From positions 2,696,556 to 2,760,555 of the forward strand of contig NZ_FOJG01000002.1 in the NCBI RefSeq assembly GCF_900110835.1: a DNA stretch of 64,000 nt. The letters run 5' to 3'. Each line of letters begins with the position of its first letter. The stretch's first letter is position 1. Origin of the DNA: Chitinophaga arvensicola (GTDB lineage: Bacteria > Bacteroidota > Bacteroidia > Chitinophagales > Chitinophagaceae). The notes under the pieces were generated by a model. It was not told the origin of the DNA. It ran no database searches and saw only the letters and a program-made list of their open reading frames with translations. Below are positions 38,401-43,300 of the stretch, one piece after another. The translations under genes and the position numbers were made by a program.

Positions 38401-39463
38401 AAGGCATATTGGCCTGCTGATAGATACTGGTATTGCCGCTGCTGTTGGAAATAGAAGCCCCGCCGCTGGCAGTGGCGGTCCAGGAAGCCACATTGATGCC
38501 GGCAGGAATAATATCCTGGATAAGTACCCGCTGTACGTTTGATTTGCCGTTGTTGGTGGCAATGATGGTATAGGTGACGGGGGATCCGGGTGTGTAATAA
38601 TCTGTACCATCGGTTTTAGTGACCGCCAGATCGGCCGCGATCATAACAGGCGTGGTAATCTGCCCGGTGGGGGTGGTATTTACAATAACGTTATTGGGTG
38701 GTTGTATGGTAATAATATTAGTAATAGTAGGTTGGTTGTAGTCCGGACGGATAATCCCATTCACCGTAATGGTCACCGATTTCCCGGCAGGAAGATCCAC
38801 TCCCGTCCAACGGCCGCTGGCATCCAGGGTACCTTCGCTGGGCGTCATGGAAATGAGCTGGTAGCCATTAGGCGCCTGCTCCAGTACATAAAACACTTCA
38901 TTGGTATATACCGGGGACGGACCATTATTGGTTAAGGTAACGGTGTAAATAAGGGGTTCGCCGACAATACCGGTATCCAGATTGGTTTTCTGGGTAAGCA
39001 CCAGGTCGGCCTTCGCAGGACTTACATCAATCATCACGTCTCCATTGGAGCAGCTGCCGTTCCGGTCACATACGCGATAGGTGAACCGGTCTACCCCAAA
39101 GAAATTCGGATTTGGCATATAGGTAAAAGAGCCGTCGGCCCGGAGGGTAAGCGTACCATTTGTTACGTTGCTTACCGGGGTGGTTTGCACCGTGAGCGGA
39201 CCGCCTCCGTTTGGATCGTCGTTGGTCAGCACATTGGCGTTAACCGCCACTCCTCTCACCGTATTATAGTTATCACTGGCCGCAGTGGGCGGAGGCATAA
39301 GCTCTTTATGAAGGTTCGGATGCCTGTCTTTCGCCACCAGGTTACCGGCGATCAGCAGGAATATAAACACCCCGCCCCACACCCGTTTCCGGGAGCCGCT
39401 TTTTCCTGAATTATTTTTGTTGTAACACAGATGTAAAATTGAAGCATGTAGTGATGAAAGCAT
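26468..39463 (-). CDS. Giant 4331-residue DUF11-repeat adhesin with type B T9SS sorting domain
   Basis: The protein has a long basic n-region and a hydrophobic signal segment at about residues 31-43. A cadherin-like or VCBS-type domain follows at about 60-150 (containing NGTLTLRADGSFTY). Then come 32 DUF11-type repeats at residues 152-4245, averaging 128 residues. The C-terminal domain at 4246-4331 is the gliding-motility-associated type B sorting domain (P-N-I-I-T-P-N-G-D-G-K-N-D, then IYNRWGNSVYQ, ending KGWVEILR). It should be exported by the type IX secretion system and held at the cell surface, as SprB-type adhesins are. No PorP/SprF-like partner gene is adjacent, although type B cargo often has one. 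The gene has its own terminator downstream, and about 300 bp separate it from the divergent gene at 39764. Confidence 0.95.
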   Translation of the reverse strand: MLSSLHASILHLCYNKNNSGKSGSRKRVWGGVFIFLLIAGNLVAKDRHPNLHKELMPPPTAASDNYNTVRGVAVNANVLTNDDPNGGGPLTVQTTPVSNVTNGTLTLRADGSFTYMPNPNFFGVDRFTYRVCDRNGSCSNGDVMIDVSPAKADLVLTQKTNLDTGIVGEPLIYTVTLTNNGPSPVYTNEVFYVLEQAPNGYQLISMTPSEGTLDASGRWTGVDLPAGKSVTITVNGIIRPDYNQPTITNIITIQPPNNVIVNTTPTGQITTPVMIAADLAVTKTDGTDYYTPGSPVTYTIIATNNGKSNVQRVLIQDIIPAGINVASWTATASGGASISNSSGNTSIYQQANMPSGSQVTFKLTLDIPAGFTDVLKNTVTVQSLDPVADPIPGNNSATDIDSLKVNDRLGMVKTGPASAFAGGAISYKLVVSNTGTSNVLNAVITDNIDPRITNVTYTVATTGAATTTATSGSGSPVRVTGNLPVGANNTIVITINGTIAGDATGQIFNGALVTTSSGKQFESNNVLTTLQTKTGLNIVKTGPAGGTVIAGDTISYKIIVTNAGPSNDPKVDITDLVPSVITNVSWTAVARGSATITPGAPSGGSGNSVSTSAAIPAGTANAIEITINGRVLPGAIGNINNTATAKSTAGGQVDANNLTRIDTKPNIVVVKSGPVQVNAGEAISYTIVYRNNGLSDGKLVLLTDAVPSLISNVKWTSVVNGKATIASGATGTGNQVRLFADLPAGDNNSVTVNITGTVSPGFQGNITNQASAELEGIPVFNSNQVVTKVVNSPKLLITKSGPASVTAGGVITYQLFVTNSGPSNAYGIRIRDVVPSQIRQPLLTVAAEGNSVVTDNTMQGSVATVTGNIDAGPGNRIVVTIRGTVDPAFTGTFRNISSAATTTDSTNSNEVVTTVDNKAVLQISKSGPAQTSGGNAIAYRILITNTGISDAVGMTMNDVVPAGINNVSWTATPLGTATITGNAAGTGSNIQVTGTIPAGTANQIQVDVKGTISPAFAGLMQNKATAVLPGKPAVSDSVSTTVLKLANISISKTGPARVPAGNNVVYTLLVSNSGPSDAPGTVISDVVPAQLTNISWTAVAANGATIISGATGNTDTVVVRANIPAGNARVTVTITGKTDPGFTGIIQNLAFANPGVDIIPSQLVNTEVYASPALHVAKIGPAALNAGEKINYLVTVTNSGPSNATGVTINDIIPASIVNASWTAIASGAATVDSGTTGNGNTVKTRVSIPAGTVNKIVISVTGTVSPAFTGTIKNAANAVIGSEPPVLSDSVVTVVKSHPVLVVKKIGPDTASAGGTIQYLLSLQNKGTSDARQINFTDTVPVGITNVKWTTLASGNAIITAGATGTGNIVKYTADIPAGNLNIIAISITGTIAPGFTGTLQNRASGIIAGIDTAYSNLVNTAVKSVPGLTLSKQGPDFITSGAAVNYTLLLTNAGPSDAAQVSIADVIPADIINTKWTATTAGTAVISTGATGTGNNLLVTGNVPAGAGNYIRVLISGKLNTASTAGTITNIASAQIPGGTVFRDTVVSQVEIFPGIRLVKNAPDTIRSGAAILYSIHVTNIGPSNGKGIVLTDVIPAAILNATWTATTTGNGTTVSQANGAGNVNITADIPADSTAAVDIRIAGTVDPNFAGDSIQNTAAAQVPGVGNLSYTVTTHVIHDAVLSISKTGPATSNAGKVITYHLSVANSGPSSAIGALITDTIASRILNPVWTVVNTGGATTSVTNGTGNVNVTATIPAGTGRVDITITGTLSPTLVDTTIVNTAYAKLPAGYINNVPVSSSVQTVIRNEVDLGIVKSGPSSKVAGQSIAYHLIVTNKGPADVVGGLITDTIPAAVTNITATVTTTGAATATLQPIAGNRVAVTVNIPAGLANYVVVNINGIVDPSTLPGPIKNTAWIEPPAGSHETLPVNNSSSITTEITNETGVIISKAGPASLKVGDPISYTIEVANAGVSNATGVLITDTIPLGIDNISHSISVQGGSGGTTYTDQGTDPRRINVLANIDGTAAGSGKIVIIVNGTVAQNAPALLLNRAVADTKFATVTTQIDNTVDLDISKQAPQQLNAGEQITYNIVVTNNGPANVTGAVITDLIPATILSPVWTATASGGVTVSNSSGAGDIHLTADLPANSGMLIISVTGKVDPAATGSITNTATAVPPAGVTDPTPATASATTVIRNKSNLNIVKSGPNVVASGGTINYSLLVTNLGPSDAKGLDIADLVPGTIEGVTWTSSAGNGAVITGGGSGSGNNEQVFADMIVGGRVTVNISGKVPVDFTGLLSNLGEIDDSTGPIKRSNVVHTQVLFSTSVKVSKTGPATVKAGEAISYHVLVTNDGPSEALGLKIRDSLPVPLKNVRWTATTNGAALITQGGPSGTSSLISLVADLPPGGNNSIDIAVTGIADSAATGIIKNYATAVNQVGVVTTSDTIVTGILSNPHIRVEKNGPDTVAAGGSFQYAIHVYNDGASAATGVHIRDLLPAVLTNVTWSATAEGTGVINGGNLINQPGNPDFIADIPAGVANGIRVVVNAQTAPSATGAFVNSATALLSATDSVVSNQVNTVIVQQPGVTIRKSGPTNANAGTSLEYQVIIGNNGPSNATGVVISDLVSDTLKQVSWSATATGSAVINGGNITNRPGDVLLTADIPAGDSSQVIIRITGIIDSSFTGQIRNTAVASALRSNEVITTVTRKAQILLTKQGPATIAAGRDIQYTIEVSNLGPSNTDTVQIHDIVPAPIRNVAWFAYVNGGATISGVNLDTSHLINVKGWIPAGSANKIQVVVYGVVDPMFTGVIKNVATADTAGIPAAADSVITTVTKLARLQISKTGPSNAAAGTPIFYSVRLLNSGPSFAGNVNLLDIIPVEIQPVQWQATAGGSSLINGLKTLSGTNSGITFKTDIYPGDSNAITLTVNGMISASFTGTLRNTAIFTDTSGVTDSAAVNTNVTASTALTLTKIGPATAVAGGDVSYRITVQNNGPSDAKQVAIADIVPADILVSNWIAEERGAAFISGNKTGTGNNVQVTADIAAGQTNAVVITVNGKVSPQTTATEVRNIATVSSNGQPAAADTVITAISHQADISVSKTGTSIVVAGEKIQYNIRIGNTGPSDAKGLIIADVLPAGLTNATWTAVPTGAGVVVSAATGTGNVNLTADIPAAAGNEINITVNATVAADLTTTILKNFATLTNPGQPTLADSVITVVRKVTAVKIIKTGYSQAIAGGVINYALVITNDGPSLARDVSIRDILPQVIGNATYTVTVLGGATATVNNGTGNIDFKADIPAGTGVVSVAIAGRVDPATNFSSITNTAYADSASSTLPTAILRVTDLDIVKSGPANATAGGSIAYQLVITNKGFSDVTGAVIEDIIPAAVQNAQVVWSTTGNAVVTLQSLQNNVLRATANIPAGANHSVIANITGTINPAFDGISIFNSATVKTPPEEAEINVSNNTSTVTTAIDTSTGIHVSKAGPASVNIGDTIHYRIELSNSGAATATPVNITDNVPAEISTVSWTATVQGGSGSTTISKTSGTGNNIALQATLAGTAAGGGTVVILVKGIVTPAAGTTIKNVVTAEYNGSKNSEFTTAVNRTADLLVTKNAPAALNAGDSIHYIITASNRGPADVTGATLTDNIPASVLRPVWRVVATGGAASSVSSGSGNALQLTLNIPVNTGLVTIYVDGVVAASQRGTISNIVTLDPPAGITDPTKAIALANTLVGTPNSSNLQIVKSGPVQLNAGDSITYQLDITNIGNTVLTGVQIHDVLPADIEGISWQAIPVSNSAVGKGTTGNGPTLDVEGDLLLNGLISIFVKGKVKDGFNGVLTNTANATLSGNVINSNTILTLVNQVPAAVNLAILKTGPATAIYNGNITYTITATNNGPVAANGAIITDALPPALQNPQVTVSGTTGGAGGVTALVSGNNVGAVIGTFPVGATAVLTVTAKVNGLGNISNTAEIIPPAGTIETDNTDNFSTATTIVTGEVPLHITKTAVTAGPYVVDQQIRYRITVNNSSTLNISGVTMTDLLPPGGITSAPVIIPPVVGAAIYQAAANRISWTIAVLPAGATVALEYDVRVLKEGSLVNKAVVGALRQGEGLSVTPDSTTHTITATAMADLAIQKVMKSPAANLKVGDKPGFTITLNNQGPNTARDITVTDNLLPNLDMLADYTVSTGQVVIAAGNHAFTWKLDSLASGQTATMTFNTRVTGTGTIYNTATVAAVTADPDLRNNTAKTTEQTTSGDDIYIPNIITPNGDGKNDYFFIPGLDKFPGSSLFIYNRWGNSVYQSKDYSNKWDGNGLNEGTYYYILKLNTPQGTRDYKGWVEILR
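27890..30193 (-). repeat. Six-repeat super-block, copy B (units 24-29)
   Basis: This block of 768 codons matches units 12-17 in order. Shared oddities include a 133-codon unit (26, as unit 14), a unit opening T-G-x-x-x-S-K-A-G-P (27, as 15), a unit with K-x-A-P (28, as 16) that ends in PPAG-x-TDPT, and a unit opening S-N-L-x-I-V-K-S-G-P (29, as 17). Confidence 0.75.
32492..34798 (-). repeat. Six-repeat super-block, copy A (units 12-17)
   Basis: This block of 769 codons is the counterpart of 27890-30193. The two copies start 4605 bp (1535 codons, 12 repeats) apart. They are clearly diverged, so the duplication is ancient. Confidence 0.75.
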
Positions 39464-39763
39464 TTAGAACATTTTTACGATGAAATCCAATTAACGGCAG
39501 CTATTCATAGGGAGGGTATAGGATCTACGGTACGATACAGTTGTTGGGAAAACACATCGTTTACCCGGTGCAGTTATCAGAACAACTGAAAGTTTTCGTT
39601 AGTTCACTGAAAATGACGCTTTCATAAAAGTTATTCTGAGAAAAGGGAATGGTACAGGTTGTCTTGATAACCAGCCTGGTGAGCGCCCCGGGCAACGATT
39701 TGTTTGGGAAATCCTTATAGCTGCTTTATCTTCCCGGAAATTTTTAATTCCCAATAGTATTGT
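39464..39763. other. 300-bp divergent intergenic region
   Basis: The region separates the giant adhesin (minus) from the secreted unknown protein (plus) and should carry both promoters. I saw no clear TTTG / TAnnTTTG pair in either orientation, no strong hairpin and no convincing small gene. Confidence 0.6.
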
Positions 39764-40507
39764 ATGAAGAAAATTGTAGCGGTCCTTGTACTTGTTGCTG
39801 CTTACAGCGTTTGTTTTGCCCAGGATGATTATACATGGGTGGAACCCAGCAAAGAAAGCCAGGCTTATCACGAATACCGGATGAAAATCAGCAGACCACC
39901 GGATGGATTGCAGAAAGTGCTGGGTATGATCAGCAAAATACAGGATAATGAAAATGAAGCCCTGGCCTTGTCTCAAAAAGAATACATGTCCTTATCCCTG
40001 CGGGAGAAGCTGACCTATCACCTGATCCATGCGGAAACGTATAGCCAGAACTGTGATGCCCGTCCACCGGTACCCGACGAGCATATGAAAATTTTCGGGC
40101 AACTGCCGGATGCCTTCGGCGACTACAGCTGGAGCCAGCGCCAGGGAAATTTCATGATCGCCAACCGCGATACCGTGATTGCCCTGGTGAGTGCCTCCAT
40201 TATCCGGAGCAGCCGGGTAGGCCTCAATTATAAAAAGGCGATCATTGACATCAATGCCCGGGAAATGATTCCTTTGCTGATCAAAACTTACAACAAGGAT
40301 CATAAAGACCACGATATCCTGACTTTACTGATGATCCTGATGAAGAACAATGAATTTGAGCCGTTCATGACCTCTACTTCCTACAAAAAACTGTATGCGA
40401 ATGAAGAAACCAGCTACGAGGCATATTTAAACTTCAACAGTGCCAATGAGGCGCTCATTATTGAACGGGCTACCAATTTCTATAATGGACTTCCTAAAAA
40501 AGGTTAG
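39764..40507 (+). CDS. Secreted protein of unknown function
   Basis: This 247-residue protein has a clear signal peptide (residues 1-19, MKKIVAVLVLVAAYSVCFA). The mature part is charged and looks mostly alpha-helical, with no transmembrane segment and no motif I recognise. The features I can see are an N-terminal acidic, aromatic stretch (DDYTWVEPSKES) and a middle section where S-L-R-E-K-L-T-Y-H is followed by a possible helical-repeat (HEAT-like) part (REMIPLLIKTYNKDHKDHD). The last 23 bp overlap the start of the formylglycine-generating-enzyme-like gene, so the two are probably translated together and may act on the same substrate or partner. I do not assign a function. Confidence 0.85.
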   Translation: MKKIVAVLVLVAAYSVCFAQDDYTWVEPSKESQAYHEYRMKISRPPDGLQKVLGMISKIQDNENEALALSQKEYMSLSLREKLTYHLIHAETYSQNCDARPPVPDEHMKIFGQLPDAFGDYSWSQRQGNFMIANRDTVIALVSASIIRSSRVGLNYKKAIIDINAREMIPLLIKTYNKDHKDHDILTLLMILMKNNEFEPFMTSTSYKKLYANEETSYEAYLNFNSANEALIIERATNFYNGLPKKG

Positions 40508-41306
40508 TATATTATTATTACTGGGGGGATTGTATCTCCCCGGTTCCGCGCAAACTGCCTGCGGGTACGTATTGGTACCCAAAGGCAGCTATCGGGTAGG
40601 ACAACGGCAGCATGGCCTGAATCCTGCCAGAACCGTGCAGGTAGACAGCTTCTATATTGCCGCCTGCGAAACCACCAACCGGCAGTTTGCCGCTTTTGTA
40701 GCCGCCACCGGTTATGTGACTGATGCTGAGCAGCGTCATGATGCACTGGTATTTGTGCCCGGGCTGCGGGAATTTGAGTGGAACAACGACAGCACCGCTT
40801 ACTGGCGGTATCCCAACGGCGTTGCAGTGGGGGGTATTGAAAACAAAATGGAGCACCCGGTTACCTGTATCAGTTATAAAGATGTGCTGGCCTACTGCAC
40901 CTGGGCGGGCGTACGCTTACCCACACTCGATGAATGGGAAATCGCTTCCAGGGCAGGTTCCAATGGCACTTATTTTTTCGGCGAAAAGAAAAAAGATATT
41001 GGCCGCTATGCAAATGTCTGGCACGGGGCGGATCATCTGCAGGCTGATAGTTCAGATGGATACATGTATACTTCGCCCGTGGGTAGTTTTCAACCCAATG
41101 CCTGGGGCCTGTATGATGTATATGGCAACGTATTTGAATTCTGCTCCGGCAAAGTAAAACCGGATGAAAATCCCCGGCTGGCCCATGCCCGGGGCGGTTC
41201 CTGGTGGTGCAGCGCCACTTCCTGCTCCTTTTTTAATTCTGTAGATATAGGCCGGGTAAACCGGCGGGCCTCTTTCAGCAACCAGGGCTTCCGCGTAGTG
41301 AAATAA
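40485..41306 (+). CDS. Exported formylglycine-generating enzyme (FGE/SUMF1)-like protein
   Basis: An open frame extends to 40440, but the ATG at 40485 begins a good signal peptide (MDFLKKVSILLLLGG, ending GSAQ) and gives 273 residues. The FGE-sulfatase fold covers about residues 28-273, with V-P-K-G-S-Y near the start, G-V-R-L-P-T-L-D-E-W-E at 142-152, and R-G-G-S-W-W-C-S-A-T-S-C with Cys242 and Cys247. This C-x4-C pair after RGGSW is the copper-binding and catalytic pair of true FGE, and many related non-catalytic proteins lack it. A real FGE activates type I sulfatases such as 20310-21644. The export signal is odd, since bacterial FGE usually acts on unfolded sulfatase in the cytoplasm. Its stop abuts the stop of the convergent GH110-like gene. 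Confidence 0.85.
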   Translation: MDFLKKVSILLLLGGLYLPGSAQTACGYVLVPKGSYRVGQRQHGLNPARTVQVDSFYIAACETTNRQFAAFVAATGYVTDAEQRHDALVFVPGLREFEWNNDSTAYWRYPNGVAVGGIENKMEHPVTCISYKDVLAYCTWAGVRLPTLDEWEIASRAGSNGTYFFGEKKKDIGRYANVWHGADHLQADSSDGYMYTSPVGSFQPNAWGLYDVYGNVFEFCSGKVKPDENPRLAHARGGSWWCSATSCSFFNSVDIGRVNRRASFSNQGFRVVK

Positions 41307-43127
41307 TTACTTCTTAGTCACCGGCAGATCCGTTTTCACTTCCTTTGCCGGCATCTGTATAACCGATACTTCCGGCTGAAAAGGCACGTCCCACTTATTT
41401 TCCCTGATGTGTACCTGCTCACAACCGGTTAACCGGAAAGCAGCACCCAGCGTGGTAGCTGGCAGGTAATCCTTCATCCAGGAAATACGGTTACGGGTAA
41501 ACGATAAATTACCGGTACTCTTTGCCGTCAATACCGGGTGGTCGTAGATCTTAAAAGTATTGTCTTCGATGCGGATATTACGATGCACCATATACCCTTT
41601 CAGCAGCTCATGATTTTCCGGAGCAATAGCGATTACATAATTTTCCTTCCCCAGGTTATAGGCACATCCCTCGAAGGTATTGCCGCTGATCTTCACATCC
41701 TGCACCGGGCCGGATTCAAACCAGCTGGCAGCATCATCTGCAATAAGAATAGCATGCATACCCGTTCTGTAGAACTGGTTATTTTCTATCACTACTTTTT
41801 TGCGGGTGGTAACGAGCAGTCCTCTTGTATTCACAGACTCAAACCGGCAGTTGCGTACTGTCAGGGAAGGCGTCCAGGTGATGTTCTCGAGACAATCGCC
41901 GCTGGTAATGCCCTGCGGGAGATCGTTACGCAGTGTTACCTCCATTTCCCGCTCATTGATCAACCTCGCGGAACTGATCTGGCCGGTGGCGTATCCCTGT
42001 AACGTGGCCGCATGTACGAAGCTGATGCTGTCGCCGGCAAAGAAGGCTTCAAAGCCATAGGTCTGATGGTGCATGAACCGCAGCTTCAGGGTGCGTGGAC
42101 CCGTTTTCTCCGAGATCACCAGGTGGGTGCCATGTACATTGATCGGATCATCATGAAGTCCCTGGAAATGGGAATTGGTAATCACGATCTCCCCTTTGCA
42201 ACCGGAGAAGTGCATGCCGTCTGCAAACGTAGCCATTATACGGCCATGTTTTTTATCCGGCGCTATTTCCATGTGATCGTAGTAGAGATTTTCGGAGAAC
42301 TGCGATACAATGCCCAGGCCGTGCATATAGCGCATGTTAAAATGCTCCAGGTGTACATTACGGCAATGCTGTATAAACATGCCCGCCTGGTCGCGGATGC
42401 CATCCCTCACACTCAGCACATTACCAGGCGCTCCTTTAAACCCGGAAAAATCGCCTGTAAATACAACGTTGTTGGGCGCCGTTTCGGTGGCGGTACTTTT
42501 ATCGAACGGCTTCCAGGAAGAATAAGTATTCAGGCCCTGCGCGGTATCTGCCAGTACAGCGTGGAACTGCTTCATGCCCCATTTTTCGCCGTACCATTCC
42601 AGGTGCCCGTTGATGATAGCGTATTTTGAATCGGGATGAATGCTGGCTTCTACCCTACTGGCGGTGACGGTTTTCAGTGTCAGTTCCGACATGGAAGGGC
42701 GGGCAAAATCCACCGTGATATTACGCAGCGTCATATCCTGGCAATGATCAAATAACCAGGTGACCATCTTTCCATGAAAAACAAACTCCGCTCCATTCCC
42801 TTCGATGGTGAGCTGCCGGAAGTTTTCAAAAAACAACCCGATGGTTTTTGTTTTCTCCGGCACTTCTGTTTCGCTGGAAGTATTGGAAATGTAGTATACT
42901 TTTTTCACGGCACTATCGGGGTAAAAGTCGTAACGCCCAGGCGCAAATTCCAGCACGGCGCCCGGCTGATTTTTACAGGCTGCAATAGCCTGCTGCACAC
43001 GAACGGTGGCATCCGTAAAAGTATTGGGCGCCAGGCCGAAATCGCTCACGTGTATGCGTGACTGTGCGGCTCCTGTTAAGGATAAAAAAATTCCTGTTGC
43101 GGTGAATATCCGTGCTAACATGTTCAT
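41307..43127 (-). CDS. Exported right-handed beta-helix protein, GH110-like (alpha-1,3-galactosidase family)
   Basis: The open frame reaches 43181, but the ATGs at 43127 and 43121 start a proper signal peptide (MLARIFTATGIFLSLTG, ending AAQS). The mature protein is about 585 residues, normal for GH110. After an opening HVSDFGLAPNTFTDAT, the chain shows repeated beta-helix coils (LTIEGNGAEFVFHG, LRNITVDFARPSMSE, VVIENNQFYRTGMHAI). GH110 enzymes release terminal alpha-1,3-linked galactose, for example from blood group B structures or carrageenan-type glycans. The match is to overall layout and to remembered family features, so the substrate is uncertain. It faces the FGE-like gene, and the two stop codons touch. 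Confidence 0.7.
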   Translation of the reverse strand: MNMLARIFTATGIFLSLTGAAQSRIHVSDFGLAPNTFTDATVRVQQAIAACKNQPGAVLEFAPGRYDFYPDSAVKKVYYISNTSSETEVPEKTKTIGLFFENFRQLTIEGNGAEFVFHGKMVTWLFDHCQDMTLRNITVDFARPSMSELTLKTVTASRVEASIHPDSKYAIINGHLEWYGEKWGMKQFHAVLADTAQGLNTYSSWKPFDKSTATETAPNNVVFTGDFSGFKGAPGNVLSVRDGIRDQAGMFIQHCRNVHLEHFNMRYMHGLGIVSQFSENLYYDHMEIAPDKKHGRIMATFADGMHFSGCKGEIVITNSHFQGLHDDPINVHGTHLVISEKTGPRTLKLRFMHHQTYGFEAFFAGDSISFVHAATLQGYATGQISSARLINEREMEVTLRNDLPQGITSGDCLENITWTPSLTVRNCRFESVNTRGLLVTTRKKVVIENNQFYRTGMHAILIADDAASWFESGPVQDVKISGNTFEGCAYNLGKENYVIAIAPENHELLKGYMVHRNIRIEDNTFKIYDHPVLTAKSTGNLSFTRNRISWMKDYLPATTLGAAFRLTGCEQVHIRENKWDVPFQPEVSVIQMPAKEVKTDLPVTKK

Positions 43128-43300
43128 CTGACCTGGATTAAATGATCCTTTTTTGCTGCAAACAAATACTATTTTCAGCATCCGCTGATAACGTAGAGGG
43201 ATCAGCAGAAAGCTACAAAAAACATCGGTAGTACCCCAAATATTTTAAGTATACCGGAACAAAAATCTGTTCCCGTTGTTCCTGTTTCAAATGCATACAC

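Larger units (their letters stand above)
26729..39010 (-). repeat. Array of 32 DUF11 repeats
   Basis: Thirty-two units average 128 codons. Read by eye, a Lys near the start and an Asn in the last strand are present in all 32 units, and an Asp before the mid-repeat Pro in 31 (the first unit lacks it). The units differ in sequence, so the array is not recent slippage. The order is not random: units 12-17 match units 24-29 one to one. Confidence 0.92.

Noticed and set aside
26729..39010. Regular spacing resembling a direct-repeat or CRISPR-like array
   Set aside because: The period is about 384 bp, each unit is coding, and the units are diverged. There are no short identical repeats with unique spacers and no cas genes.
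1..39463. The two giant genes being one gene split by an insertion or rearrangement
   Set aside because: Each has its own signal peptide and a different N-terminal domain, and the genes between them form intact operons with their own terminators.
39599..39976. Minus-strand 125-residue open frame across the 39464-39763 gap
   Set aside because: It overlaps the start of the secreted gene on the other strand and has no recognisable features.
40440..40484. FGE-like start at 40440
   Set aside because: It would lengthen the overlap with the upstream gene and place 15 non-signal residues before the signal peptide. The ATG at 40485 is better.
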